A stretch of 64,000 nucleotides of DNA from Cricetomys ansorgei (Eukaryota > Chordata > Mammalia > Rodentia > Nesomyidae), in assembly GCA_026225945.1 (NCBI GenBank), contig JAMJFZ010000881.1:38501-102500 (forward strand), given 5' to 3'. Below are positions 33,001 to 44,390 of the stretch, in pieces; the stretch's first letter is position 1; every line of letters starts with the position of its first letter. A model generated the notes under the pieces. The model saw nothing but the letters and a program-made list of their open reading frames with translations, did no database searches and was not told the DNA's origin. A program made the translations under genes and the position numbers.

Positions 33001-33271
33001 CCATTTCTCAAAGGAGAAATCCACTGTAAAAACACTCCATCCTTCAAAGAAATCTCCTCTGGGTGTTCTCGTACAACTTAGTCTCTGAGGAAGCGTGTGC
33101 CCACAGCTCCATGCACACAGTGTGGCAGCATGGCTCTAAGGTCGTTGCTCATCAGTGTTGTCCAAGCAAACAAGGGCCAGCAAAAACCAGTTTTGAATAA
33201 AAATGATATTCTGTCTACAGTACCTTATACCAGGATTCTAAGTAAGGTATCTAGTTCAGAAATACAATCAG

Positions 33272-33351
33272 GCAGGCGGGGGGCGGGGGAGAGGGAGAGA
33301 GGGAGGGAAAGAAGGGAGGGAGGGAGGGAGGGAGGGAGGGAGGGAGGGAGG
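33272..33351 (+). repeat. (GGGA)n polypurine tract
   Basis: A G-rich start (ggcggggggcggggg) leads into about ten GGGA units. It could form triplex or quadruplex structures. Confidence 0.95.
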
Positions 33352-33784
33352 TCTTAAGAACAAGACAAGCAGAAGACAAGAGAACAGGTAACAGAGCAGG
33401 CTCAGCATCTTCCTGGAGGATTGGGGTGGATGCCGACTGCAGGGAGGGAGGGAAGTGAGGGGAAGTCAGTTAGCAAATGCTGTTGTCTGTCAGACACAGT
33501 GAGAGACTGGACCTTGATCCCGATGAGGAACCCTGGAATCTGGGAAGAGAGATGCTGCAGCAGAGCAAAGTTACTCTGGGTGATGCTTGCTGCCCAGCAC
33601 TCCTGAACGGGAGGCTAAGGTCACTGGGGAAGGATCTCAGAACAATGCAACTGTAGATCGTTAGTGGGCGGGCCCATGTGCGTGTATTCCAACGCTGAGG
33701 CCTGAAGGTCTGGTTTCACAGACTGGATCGCTGAAATTGTCAGGGACGGATGATAAAGCAATGCGGTTTGCTTACCGTGTGCAC
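33352..33784. other. Unique sequence, possible B1 remnant
   Basis: A short piece near 33590-33640 (cccagcactcctgaacggga, ggctaaggtc) resembles the middle of a B1. Nothing else is recognised. Confidence 0.35.
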
Positions 33785-34129
33785 CAATCACTTTTCTATT
33801 TCTATAAGACACGGTGACCTTGGCAGCTTATAGAAGGAGGGGTTTATTGGGGTTACAATTCCAGACGGATAGCAGTCCATCACCATCATGATGGGGAGCA
33901 TGCCAGCAGGCAGGCAGACATGTCTCCAGAGCAGCAGCTGAGAGCTCACACCCCAATATACAAACAGGAAGCATAAAAGAGACACACTAGAAATGGTACC
34001 AGTCTTTTGAAACCTCCACGCCTCCAACAAGGCCACACCTCCTAGTCCTTCCCAAACAGCTGCATCAACCATAGACCAGGCATTCAAACCTAGGAGCCTA
34101 ATGGGGCTATTCTCATTCAAATGACCACA
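33785..34129 (-). mobile_element. MT-type MaLR LTR, antisense
   Basis: gcttatagaaggaggggttt, attccagacggatagcagtc, catcaccatcatgatgggga, caacaaggccacacctccta and a terminal attctcattcaaatgaccac match the reverse complement of MT LTRs closely. It is a solo LTR. Confidence 0.85.
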
Positions 34130-34284
34130 CTGTGCGTACATAAATAAAAGGCACAATATTAAATATATGCCAGAAATAGGAAACTTGAAAAAGCTACATA
34201 GCAGGTTTGAAAGTTACATAGCCTATTTTAAAAGAGACTTTAATAACTGAAATTAGCACCAATTTACTAATAAACTGTATTTAA

Positions 34285-34535
34285 TACATGTTAAAAGCAG
34301 TTGAAGAGAGACTTAGTGAACTTGATAGTTCAGAAAATTTTATACAGAATGTACACAAAGAAACAAAATCCTAGAGTATAGAAAAGGTAAAATACACACC
34401 AGGTATTGTGGAATACCTGCATGTATTTACATCAGACTCCAAGGTGGAGAAGAAAGAGGAAATAGATGGGGTCAATATTTGAAAAGACAGTGAGGGCTGA
34501 CATTTCAGAAACCAGGAATGAATCTCAACGCTTAT
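34285..34535 (+). mobile_element. Degenerate L1 ORF1 fragment
   Basis: aagcagttgaagagagactt, agtgaacttgatagttcaga, a cagaatgtacacaaagaaac-like piece and later gtcaatatttgaaaagacag followed by tttcagaaaccaggaatgaa parallel the coiled-coil and following region of L1 ORF1 nucleotide sequence. It is broken by frame changes and stops, so it is a dead copy. Confidence 0.5.
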
Positions 34536-35569
34536 AACAGGGGTGTCAGTGGTTGCTTAGGGGGTTGCTGAATTTGTTCCCTGGCACAAGGAAAAACATT
34601 GAATGACCCCAAAAGAGAAAGACTAAGCTGTTAAAGAAAAGCCATAACTTTATACATTCTGGATGGGAAAAGCCTAAGGCTAGAAGGCCACTAAACAGAA
34701 TCTGGCTGGAGTATTTTACAGGTTCCCTGGCTCCTCCCATTTCTCCTATTGGTCTTACATACTCAACCCATGCCTTCCCACCATTTCTCCTTGCAATGCT
34801 TTCTGGGAATAAGAAGCAGCCATCTCAAGAACACGGTTTCACTGCCCTAGTCTATGTACACCCCTCTAACTCTCCTCCAGCTTACAGCTGCCTACTACAC
34901 GTGCCCTCCTGCTTGTGAGAGGCGTGGCTGTCTCTACCGCAGCTGTCCTTAGCTCTCTTTTATTTCTGTATTCACCCCATGAAAGCCTGTGACATATCTG
35001 GTCCTCAGAAGAAAGACGAAGATGTGGCTCCTTAGTTTCCGAGGGAAAGAAAGAAGGTAGGGTGATTAGTGGGTGCTCTGCACGCAAGGATTGACGCTGC
35101 AGCACAACGTGCTTCAGGCAGAGCCGTGGGTAACACAGGGCAGGACGCAAACTAATTCTGCCACGAGGAGTTTGAAAAATCTTCCCTTGGCGTTCACTCC
35201 ATCCACATGAAAGAGTCTCGAGTGCAAGCTTGTCAGCCTACGCAGAAGGAAGAGACCGTGGTACCCGTGCTAAGGCCTTGTTAGTGGCTGTAAATATGAA
35301 GAAAAAGAACTCCGTGGCTGGAAGACAGAGTATACCTCAGAAGTATACAGCAGGTGAAGAAGGTGAGTCTTCTGAAAATTCAGCAGCACTGAGTACAGCG
35401 AACCGTCTCCAGGGAACTACAGTGTGGACCCCAGCACTGCTGGGACTGAAGCCTCTGGGCATGGGGGTGAATGCTGACAACTTCTGGGTCTAAACGAGCT
35501 AGGACACAGGTGCACTGTGAAGGCAGCGCCCTTCTGTAGGCTTTCTGTAGAGAAAGCAACCCAAGCCAG
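34536..35569. other. Unique or unidentified sequence
   Basis: The 34540-34860 segment has an LTR-like feel (purine-rich start, then a pyrimidine-rich cctcccatttctcctattgg), but I cannot assign a family. No gene. Confidence 0.35.
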
Positions 35570-35728
35570 GGGATTCATGGCTCTCTGCTCCCTGCCTATG
35601 GATACAATATGACCAACCGCCTCTCCTTCCCCACTGTGAGTGTACCCCAGAACTGTGAACCATAGTGACCCCTCCTTCCTGAAGTTACTTTTGTATTTTA
35701 TTGTAGCAACGGAAAATCAACTAAGACA
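35570..35728 (+). mobile_element. Family A LTR-like repeat, 3' part, sense
   Basis: ctctctgctccctgcctatg, gatacaatatgaccaaccgc, ccagaactgtgaaccatagt and ttattgtagcaacggaaaat follow the sense order of the rodent repeat also seen at 52492. Confidence 0.6.
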
Positions 35729-37064
35729 AGGGACCTTTAAGGCTGAGAAAGTTAGGGGACACACTTGGGACATAAACGCTCTTTCAGAAAAGCTTGAATC
35801 CCCCCCCCATTTTGATGAGACCCTAAACAAAAGAAAACAAAACCAAACAGACAAGAATCATAAAGGGAAGAGACATATGTTCTGGATCATTCCATTACCA
35901 CCACATTTGCTGTTCATGGTTACATTATGGCCACTTGGACGCAGTCGGGGAGTTGAATATTCAGTAGGCTCCATTTTGTAAATAAATGCGTATGCCAGCT
36001 AACTGTAAAACAGTCCCGAGTGGTAAATCCACAGGACTCTAGAAATTATGGGCCTCGTTTTAAAGAGTATTCAAATCTGCTTTCAAAAGAACAGGGTAGG
36101 CCTGTCAAACGTTGCAGCAACAGTTTGCGACCTCGACCTAAACTGACGGGTTCTGACTTTTAATTGGTTAGTAATGTATTTATCAGTGTGAGGTTAGAGC
36201 AATACAGCCAAGTGGCAAAGCAGAAACTCTGAATTCATATAAAATCCACATAAAATTATTCTAACAATTAGAGAGCGAGAGTCCTTCTTTCTTGTAGGAA
36301 ACCAAAATAAAGCACATTTCCCTACAATGTGATTTTTGTTTCTTAAGTTAGACAATAAATTGAGACTCCTGTGTGGAGTTAAGATATTATAGCCCTTTAA
36401 ATGTCTCTGGCTTATAACAAACAAAAGAGATCAATTTATTAAGTGCTTTGTTTATGCCAGGTAAAGGCCAAATATTGTCGCCAGGTGGTGCAGGACAGAG
36501 GGTTCGCAGGAGTCGGAGCAGACTTTCTTCTAAATTTCAGACATAAGGGAAGCCAGGACAGAAATCATGGTTTACGGTCAAACTGTTTCAAAGTGGTTGG
36601 AATGGGCTGGTTCACACCTTCCCTAAGGTTCTGTGCTGTGACTATGAATATATTTTGAAAAAAAAAAAATGTAAGGAAGATAACTTGAAATGTCATTTTC
36701 CTGTTCCGAGTCCAGGACTAATTGGATTGAGTAAGCACTTAAAGCAGATTTAAATATGTCACGATGATAACCTTGTCTTCAACTGGACAAGAAGGCCTCC
36801 TAGGGAACAAGGGGCGGCTCGTTGAGACTGGCAGCCGACAGTTCCTCCACGCGCAGAATCCACAGGGATAAGTACGTGGTCTATGCACCCTAAAGCAGGT
36901 CATAAATCCGATGTTCCTGGACGCCATTATAAGCAGCATCCTTAAATAGGCAGCATTGCCTTCTTGGCTTATTGAAGACAGGAACAGATGAAAGTGCATC
37001 TTTCTGCTATGACTGTTTGCTAACTGGAACTCTGCTGGCTTTGTTGCTTGGCTTCTGTTTAACT
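35729..37064. other. AT-rich unique block, no gene recognised
   Basis: About 1.3 kb without a clear repeat. The stretch 36100-36440 carries taattggttagtaatg and several TTTAT/AATAAA-type sites. Confidence 0.4.
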
Positions 37065-37235
37065 GTATGCAGTCACGTTCCACATAATGCCATCGCAGTC
37101 AGTGTCTGGCCCGCACACCGCAGCGTCCTACAGACGACAGCGCCCACGCTGCCCTGGTCTGTGATCTGCGACACTCATACAGTGACGAGAGGTCCTAATG
37201 GTGTATTTCTCAAAATGTGCACTTTATGCAATGCA
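37065..37235 (+). mobile_element. Old pan-mammalian repeat, internally deleted
   Basis: The left part (cgttccacataatgccatcg, cagtcagtgtctggcccgca) and right part (tgtgatctgcgacactcata, taatggtgtatttctcaaaa) resemble the two ends of a repeat familiar from primate DNA ('cataatgacgtttcggtcaa', 'taatgacgcatttctcagaa'). Its class is not certain to me. Confidence 0.45.
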
Positions 37236-37289
37236 TGCTTGCATTTCTTTTGTTTTAGATCTGAGTGTTATCTACAACTAACAAAATTG

Positions 37290-37540
37290 GGGTTCAGTGA
37301 TACAAAGCACTTGCTGCTCTTGCGAGGACCGGAGCTCAGTTCCCTGCAAAACACTGGACGGCTGACGGATGCCTGTGACTCCAGCTCCAGGGTATCTGCT
37401 GTCCTCTTCTGGCCTCTGAGGGTCCCCTCACACACGTGTATATACTCACACACAGACAGAGATGCGGATGCGCATGCACACACACACACACACACAAACA
37501 TACACACAGAGTAAAAGTAAAATCTTTTTGAAGAGGAAAT
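37290..37540 (+). mobile_element. B2/B3-family SINE with CA tail
   Basis: gcacttgctgctcttgcgag, gaccggagctcagttccctg, ctgtgactccagctccaggg and tcctcttctggcctctgagg are typical of B3. A CA tract sits at 37473-37507 and an A-rich end follows. Confidence 0.85.
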
Positions 37541-37606
37541 AACAGTTTTTATACTTAATCTTAAGTATCTTTTTAAATAAATGTTTTACATCTAATGGAA
37601 GTCCAA

Positions 37607-37608
<2 letters not shown>

Positions 37609-37648
<40 letters not shown>
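37609..37648. repeat. (T)40 homopolymer
   Basis: Forty consecutive T bases. It could be the A-tail of an antisense retrocopy, but the adjacent right-hand sequence is not a SINE I recognise and has no obvious polyadenylation signal. Confidence 0.9.
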
Positions 37649-37651
<3 letters not shown>

Positions 37652-37837
37652 TTAAAGAAAAGACCGTTATACAACCACGTTGCTACTTGGAGATTTAAAG
37701 GGGGAGAAGGCGGTCTGACTTTTATGTTAAATTTGCCCCAGGCAGCATGTGCAGGTGAAAGCTCTGTCGTGTCCTAGTCCAGAGGTGATGAGCCGCTGAA
37801 ACACTGCTACTGTTCAAAAGGAAGCAGGAGCCTGGCT
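37649..37837. other. Unidentified sequence next to the T run
   Basis: If the T run is an A-tail, this would be the 3' part of an antisense retrocopy. No source gene is recognised. Confidence 0.3.
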
Positions 37838-37945
37838 AGCATCTGTCAACTCGATATAAGCTGAAGTCATTTGAGAAAAGGGAACCTTGGCTGACGAAAT
37901 CCCCCACCACACTGGGGGTTTTCACCGTATCCTCTAAACTAGGTT
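37838..37945 (+). mobile_element. LTR-like repeat fragment, sense
   Basis: tagcatctgtcaactcgata, taagctgaagtcatttgaga and gggaaccttggctgacgaaa match the start of the rodent repeat with 'ctgtcaacttgacacaagct' and 'gagtcatctgagag'. The related antisense copy is at 40107. Confidence 0.6.
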
Positions 37946-38124
37946 AGAAAGTCAAGGGAGAAGAGGGTCCTCAGAGCTTTAAAATACGTCACAGAGTTTA
38001 AACAAGAGGTTAAATCCGCCAGATGTGCTTTGCATCTGTGTGCCAATGAAAGAGCGCCTCTCAGCCAGATGTGAGTAGGCTTCTTTACAGGACATGCCCG
38101 AGAACATGGGCTGGCTGTCAGCAG

Positions 38125-38410
38125 TGTTTGCCTTAAAGTGTGCCAACCTGAGCCTGCTCCCTGGAATCCATTAACAATCCTAGTGCTGGGGAGGCAGAGA
38201 TAGGAGAGTCCTTGGGGCTTGCTGGCCAGTCTGCCTTCCCAGCTTGGTGAGTTCCAGGCCCCAAAATCAAGCAGGTGTACAGTGCCTGAGGAATGATACT
38301 TAGGGTGACCTTGTGCTCCACAAGCACACATACGAATGTGCACACATAAACACACACACAAGTGTGCACACTCACACACTCATAAAGAGAGAGAAAGAGA
38401 GAGAGTGGGG
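38125..38410 (+). mobile_element. B4-type SINE with CA and GA tail
   Basis: cctagtgctggggaggcaga, gtccttggggcttgctggcc, cttggtgagttccaggcccc and a cagtgcctgaggaatgatac-like segment are characteristic of B4A-like copies. The tail holds CA-rich sequence (38320-38380) and a GA tract (38386-38422). Confidence 0.75.
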
Positions 38411-38695
38411 GGAGGGAGAGAAAGACTTTGCAGGAACACACAGGATGGCTGAACTGTAGTTACCAGGAGTTCTGGAAGCTGGGAATGCTGGCTCCTTGGA
38501 GCATGGAAGGCTTTGACCTGACTGGAAGAGAAAACATCTTTTGACCCCTGGAAAGCAGAGCCTGGGTACTGCCCTTCCCTCTGGGAGCAGAAAATCCCTG
38601 CTTCCATCAGGCACACCGTCTCTGCAGTGACCGTTTTGGACTGACTGACCAATGAACAACTCAACTCACAACAACATGATCCAAACATTGTTATA
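38411..38695. other. Unique spacer
   Basis: Nothing is recognised. Confidence 0.4.
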
Positions 38696-38842
38696 GAGGG
38701 GCTGGGGGGATGGATCAAGGGTCCAGAGCACCCACGGCTCTTACAGAGCAGCCGGCTCAGTCCCTGGCATCCACATGCAGTGGTGCGCACACAAAATGCT
38801 GCCCAAACATTCATCCACATAAAAAATAAATCTTAAGAAATA
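38696..38842 (+). mobile_element. B2/B3-family SINE, short
   Basis: ggggctggggggatggatca, gctcagtccctggcatccac and a terminal acataaaaaataaatctta show a B2/B3 element with an internal deletion. Confidence 0.7.
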
Positions 38843-40106
38843 ATAGTTATGAATACAGATCTAAGCAGACTCCATCGTTAATTGGGTCTTGGGGTGCTTT
38901 GAAACAGGGAGAAGTATAGTGACTTGCTCTGAGAATTATACCTTGGCTCACTAAACCCGTCATGGCGTCTTTAGTGGAGAGAAAGGGTGCAGGATGGCAG
39001 GTCTGAAGGGGAGGGGAGATGATGTATTCTCCTTCTGATACACTGAGCTTGAGTTATCTAGGAGACATTCCTTTGAAAGAAATGGAAGCCAGAGAATACT
39101 GATTAGAAAGTCTAATATGTTGGTGGTTATCGCTGAAGCTTGGGACTGATTGACAATGGCATTGTTCTAGTGGATTTGGAAAGGGAGGGGGGATTTTAAC
39201 ATTTAAAAGACAGTTCTAGTCTAGTGGATCAGCCGTTGAGAGGGATGATGCTGGGCATGAAGAGATAAAAAGTGTGATTAAGATTTTGGATTTGGGGGCG
39301 GGGGGATCACCATAATTTCAGAAGCCAAAGAGCTGTCAACAAAATGAGCCATTTAGACAATGTGAGAATTTTCAGGAAACGGGTGAAAGCTCGTTGTGCA
39401 GTTGTTTGAGAATTGGCTGAATTGGAAAGGAGGAGACTTCTTTTCAAGCAGTGTGCCAGTGAAGAGGGGAGAGAGAGGAAGGATGGGCCAGGAACCAAAG
39501 GAGAGGGAGACAGAGGCGTTAGATTCCCATAAAGCCCTGTTAAATATGTGCTTTATGAGGATTGGGGTTCACATGTAAGAAATGTGGGGGGAAGTGTCTT
39601 ATTTCCTTCTTCAAGGATTTTTTAGTTATCATTAGTTTAAGACGCTTCTCAAAAGAGACTTTTAAAAGTGCAAAGCGGGTTTTCAAAATACTTTAACACC
39701 CATCTACTGCTCTTTTAAGTCAGCCCTCCCCTCAATTCCCAAGACTGCAGTCATCTACCAAAATAGAGATCTGACCCCATGACTCAGATGTCTGTGCCTT
39801 ATGCGTCAGAATCTGGTCCCTGCTTGGATTCAAACAAGTCCTTAGCATGTATTCATTGCGTCTTCTACGCACAGCGTAGTGTGGGAGAGAGAGAAGGAAA
39901 TGTGCATCCCTGAAGTAGTGTGGAGTGCTCCAAGAGGAGAGAGCCACGCTGCGGTATTCAGCAGGAGAGCTGGAAACTAGGTCTGGAGAGTGACATCCTG
40001 GTGACAGTTGATCTGAGCAGCAAGAGAATGCCAAGACTTGCCTGTGTCGCCCTCCAATGCCTTCACCCGCCTTAGACTTTCTCCTTCGCATGGCCATGTC
40101 TTTTGT
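38843..40106. other. Unique block, no gene recognised
   Basis: Purine-rich in 39000-39520. Parts may belong to an old unidentified repeat. Open frames are short. Confidence 0.4.
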
Positions 40107-40452
40107 CCTAATTTGCTTTCCGTTGCTATGATAAACACTGACCAAAGCAACTTGGGGAGAAAGATGGTTGCATTCCATCACTGAAGGGAGTCAGGGCAGG
40201 GCCCCTAGGAAGGAAGCTAGAGGCAGGAGCTGACGCAGAGGCAGAGGGGTGCTGCTTCCTGTCTTCCTCACTTGGCTTGTCAGTTTGCTTTCTTACACAC
40301 CCAGGATCACTTTCCCAGAGATAAAATATTCCACGTAAATTATTAATCAAGAAAATATCCACAAACTTGCCCACAGGGCAATGTTGTAGCAGCATTTCCT
40401 CCGTTGAGGTTTGTTCTTTCTTGGATGACTCTGGCTAGTGTCAAGTTGACAA
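40107..40452 (-). mobile_element. LTR-like rodent repeat, antisense
   Basis: gctttccgttgctatgataa, acactgaccaaagcaacttg, aggcaggagctgacgcagag, attaatcaagaaaatatcca and ggctagtgtcaagttgacaa match the reverse complement of the 'tgtcaacttgacacaagct' repeat end to end. This is one of the best-preserved copies. Confidence 0.8.
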
Positions 40453-40749
40453 AAGAAAAAACAAAACAAAAACACAAAAACGCCTGACCAGTTCGCTTTG
40501 CACACACTGCTCTACCATCCCAGCCTTCCCACAGCAGCCCAGGACCCTGTGTGTCCTCTGACATCACACTCCAGATATTCCTTAAAACTTTCTCTTACCC
40601 CTAGCCTTCTGGGCTGAGGTAAGTCCCTAGCTTTGTGGACCCAGAGAATATTACAACCCCATCTACAAAAAGCATTGTTTCATTGCAACTGATTGGTTGG
40701 CTTGGGTGGTTGATCGTTTGATTTAGTTTTGAGTCAGGCTCTTTGTAAT
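40453..40749. other. Unique spacer
   Basis: Begins with an A-rich tract (gaaaaaacaaaacaaaaaca). Nothing else is recognised. Confidence 0.4.
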
Positions 40750-40754
40750 CCAAG

Positions 40755-41119
40755 TGTGGTGGCTTGAATGAAAATGGCCCCACAGGCTCTTCTGTCTGAA
40801 TATTTGGTCCCCAGTTGGTAGAACTGTTTGGGAAGGATTAGGAGGGGTGGCCTTGCTGGGGGAGGTGTGTTGCTAGGGGTGGGCTTTGAGGTTTCAAAAG
40901 TCCACACCATCCCAGTTAGCTCTCTCTCTGCATCCTGCCTTTGGATCAGATATAAGCTCCCAGGTACTGCTCCAGCACCATGCAAGTCTTCCTGCTGCCA
41001 TACCCCCTGGAATGATGGTCCTAGACTCACCCTCTGAAACTGTGAGCCTTAATAAACTCTTCTATAAAGTTACCTCGGTCATGGTGTCTCTTCACAGCAA
41101 CAGAAAAGTAACTAAGACA
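40755..41119 (+). mobile_element. MT-type MaLR solo LTR, sense, full length
   Basis: A 365-base element begins tgtggtggcttgaatgaaaa and ends agtaactaagaca, with TG...CA termini. It contains ggtggccttgctgggggagg, ctttgaggtttcaaaagtcc, an AATAAA-type signal in ccttaataaactcttc, and tcggtcatggtgtctcttca. Flanking pentamers ccaag (40750-40754) and ccaaa (41120-41124) fit a 5-bp target duplication with one change. MT LTRs are known to act as promoters in mouse oocytes. Activity of this copy is not shown. Confidence 0.9.
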
Positions 41120-41134
41120 CCAAACTAAGCTCAG

Positions 41135-41200
41135 ACTCAATCTTCACGTCTCAGCCTCCCAAGTGCTGATCACAGGCATGCACGGCCACATCCTGCTCTG
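41135..41200 (-). mobile_element. B1 fragment, antisense
   Basis: ctcagcctcccaagtgctga followed by tcacaggcatgcacggccac is the reverse complement of the B1 5' part. Confidence 0.65.
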
Positions 41201-41512
41201 CCTGACAGGGTTGCCACACGTTTCTGTGCATGACCCCTTCAAAAGCAGGGCATTTCAAGAGGCACTCTTCAAACAGCGCGTCTGCCAGGAAGATAATAAA
41301 TGTCCAGTAAATGAATAAAAGAGTACAAGTCACTTGACAGGCGATAAATTGATTCTAGAACATTTTACAATTTGGAATAAAAGGGTAATTTGACCCTTTT
41401 TTTTTTTTTAATCTCTCTGGTCTTCTGCTCTGTTGTTGATGACTAAGCTCCATTCCCACAGCAAAGCCCTGCAACTGTTCCCTCTGTGTGTGAGCACTTA
41501 TGTGATCTGATT
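41201..41512. other. Unique sequence
   Basis: Contains a 12-T run at about 41398-41409. No gene or family. Confidence 0.4.

Positions 41513-41555
<43 letters not shown>
41513..41555 (+). repeat. (CA)n microsatellite
   Basis: About 21 uninterrupted CA units. Confidence 0.95.
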
Positions 41556-41557
<2 letters not shown>

Positions 41558-41659
41558 GTCCTGCTTGAAAAAAATGCCATAATGAAACCTAGTATTTTGT
41601 ATGCAATAAAAATAATCCAGTTACCGGAATATGTGTGCTATGACAGAGTCTGATGAATT

Positions 41660-42180
41660 ACTTGTTAACATTCAGCCAGTATTTATTACATATATACTCT
41701 GTACAAGGGAGCATGCTGGGCATAAGTATCATCATGAAGGTTAAAGCCTTAGCCTCATGGAGTCTAAGGAGGAAATGGTGTGGATAGAAGCGTCAATATA
41801 AATGTAACGTGGTGTAAATGCTATAGAAACTGTAGCGAAAGAGAGGAGCAGGAGAGGCCTGATTTTGGTTATGGGATCAGGGTAGGCATGGGTGGTACAG
41901 TGAGTAAGCTATGTCTAAGAACATTGGGAAAGAGGAGAGAAAGCACGGCCATTGCCTGCTAAGGGAAGGCATCCAAGAAGACCCTTGATGTGTTTAGAGT
42001 CTGGTGAGTGGGAACAAGGTCCACAGAATGGGGTGAAAGAGGAAGACAGAGGCTGCTACACCCGGCTGAAGACTGTGCGGTTACTTCTACAAGTAAAGGC
42101 AAATCATTGGAATATTCTGAATAAGAGCATTATGTAAGCATTTTCAGATTGAAGGACCACTTTAGTAGGTGTAGAAAATC
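41660..42180 (+). mobile_element. Old mammalian interspersed repeat, class uncertain
   Basis: ccagtatttattacatatat, a gggagcatgctgggcataag-like segment, ccttagcctcatggagtcta, atgctatagaaac and later gaagacccttgatgtg and aggaccactttagtagg follow a pan-mammalian repeat in order over 500 bases. Confidence 0.5.
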
Positions 42181-42264
42181 ATTATCTAGGGGTAAGAAGG
42201 AACATGAGAGCTCAGTGAGATGCTAGCTAAGAGTTTAGGTTTGCTTGCTTGTACTAGAAGACTC

Positions 42265-42400
42265 AGCTGGGTGTGGAGGCTCAGACCTGTGATCTTAGCA
42301 CTTGGGTGACCTAATCAGAATTACAGTGAGTTCAGGGCCAGCATGGGCTACAGAGTGAGACCATGCCTCAGTCAACCAACCAACCAACCAATCAGTTGGT
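42265..42400 (+). mobile_element. B1 SINE, diverged
   Basis: cagctgggtgtggaggctca, gacctgtgatcttagcactt, cagggccagcatgggctaca and gagtgagaccatgcctcagt. A CAAC-type tail (42375-42394) replaces the A-rich tail. Confidence 0.8.
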
Positions 42401-44038
42401 ATAACAAAAGGAAGAGACGAGAGACAGAGTGACAGACAAAAAGGGAGGAGGGGAGGAAAAAGAAAAAATAATAGAGAGCTGGGAGCTGGCTCCCTTTCTG
42501 TGTAAGATGAAGCCTAGTAAAGAGAACCCTGGCTAAGGCAGGGCCGCAGGTTCTCTCTGGAGGCATCCATAGGCGGTGGTCATGGATAAAGTCTATGCTA
42601 ACTAGCCCCCCACCCAGGTTCCCGGAAGGAAGATTGGGAAGCTCTAAAGCCGGAATGAGAACGCATCAGCATCCATCCCAATGGACCTCATTTGAAAGAC
42701 TTTCCCAGAATCCCATTTTTCTCATCTTTCACTATCCAGAACGCCATGACATAGCCACCTCTATTTATAAGAGAACCTGGAAAGTGTGGATTTAAAAAAA
42801 TATATACTGGGTCTGTTCCAGCCCAGACAAAATCAGGCTTAGTAAGAAGAATGTCTGACTTTCTCCTTTCCACCTCTTGGAAGGGTGGACAACCATGGTT
42901 CTCTTGGCCAAGGGAGGGTGTGCTATGTCAACTGAAGCACACTGCTGTTTCTGAGTTTAAGTGTGAAAGGAGAATGTGCTTCAGTGTAGAACCACTGCTG
43001 AAGAGGCCCAGCAGACACTGAATGTTGTCTCATTTCGAACCCACCAAGCCCCTTTCTAACTTGCTTCCTTGAAATAGATTCCTTTGCAGCTATGATGGTG
43101 ATTTGTCATCTCAAGACATGTTAGGTCTATCATCCAAAGCCTGTTACACCTGTGACATGGAAGAGGTCAATGTGCGGTGACAAGTCTGGATCAAAAGACA
43201 GAGGAAGGCTTATTAGCTTTTCCGGTAGCAATGGACAATCCAGTGATCTGATCTCTGGAGCTATCTGAGCCCTGTTCTAAGCTAAATGAGTAGAAAACAG
43301 TCCAGAGACATGGTGAGTCTCTTTTCCTGCGTGTTAATCTGGCTGTGGTATTCATGGTTATGCGGTATTCAAAGCTATTCCTCTAGCTGGTCAGATCATG
43401 CTCTATTAAAAATATTCACAAGGCTAAGTAGCTAGGATATATTCAACTGTGTAAGATTTGACCAGCACTAGAAGTGCTAATCTATGGAATAGTACTATAT
43501 GCAGATGCTTCCACTGAATACAAAATGTTTGCATTACAATGAAACACATCCCATTTTATTCGAGGCTGACTAGGTACCAACTTCCTATTTGAATCACCTC
43601 TTATTATCTCATATTCTACAAACTTAACATGTTCAGACCAGGCACTTCTCATATTTACCATTCAATGCTGAATTTCTGCGATGTAAAAATCTGAGAGGCT
43701 TTGTAGACATTCCATTCAACACATACTGCCATCCCATAACCACACTTCATTTCCCCCTAAATCTTTCTGTGCTTCACAGATGTGTCTCTGTTTCTGCTGT
43801 TTCCATCCTGATCTCAGTTTCTGTGTGCTCACTCTTCAACTGCCCACAGCGAAGGACTTGATCTAACTGCGTCTTCTCTAGACTCCTAAAATCTGGCTTT
43901 TACAGTTTTCCTCAGTTTTCGGTATGGAATGTGATTGTGTTTCCCAACATCTGAACTCCTCAATGGAGTTCAGTGATTTGAGGATTAATACAGGCTTGGT
44001 AATTCACCCGGGAGTCCCTTTATGGTCTGGCCCAGCAG
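42401..44038. other. Long unique block, no gene recognised
   Basis: Mostly AT-rich and repeat-poor. No coding or RNA features stand out. Confidence 0.45.
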
Positions 44039-44390
44039 TTTTCAGTTATTTTTCTGTTGCTGTTATAAAAACACCACGACCCAAAAGCAACTTAAGGAAG
44101 AAAGGGTTTAATTTGGCTCCAGTTTCAGAGGAACAGAGTCCATAATGGTTGGGAAGGCTTGCAACTGTGCTAGGAAGCAGAGGAACCACATTTCATACTG
44201 GAGGAGGAGAAGGGGAGAAGGAAGTGGGTGGAGCTATCAACCTTCAAAGACAGCCCTTGGTGACTATACTTCCCCCCAGCACGGCCCCACCTCCTGAAGC
44301 CTCCATAATTTCCCCAAGTAGCATTTCCAAATGGGAACCAAGTGTTCAAATGAATGAACCTATGGGGGGCGTTTCTCATCCAAACCATCA
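44039..44390 (-). mobile_element. MT-type MaLR LTR, antisense
   Basis: tctgttgctgttataaaaac, accacgacccaaaagcaact, ccccacctcctgaagcctcc, ccaagtgttcaaatgaatga and gtttctcatccaaaccatca follow the reversed LTR order. A 203-codon plus-strand frame (44149-44760) starts inside it and has no family features. Confidence 0.8.

Noticed and set aside
34285..34535. Functional L1 ORF1
   Set aside because: Only a fragment, with broken frames and high divergence.
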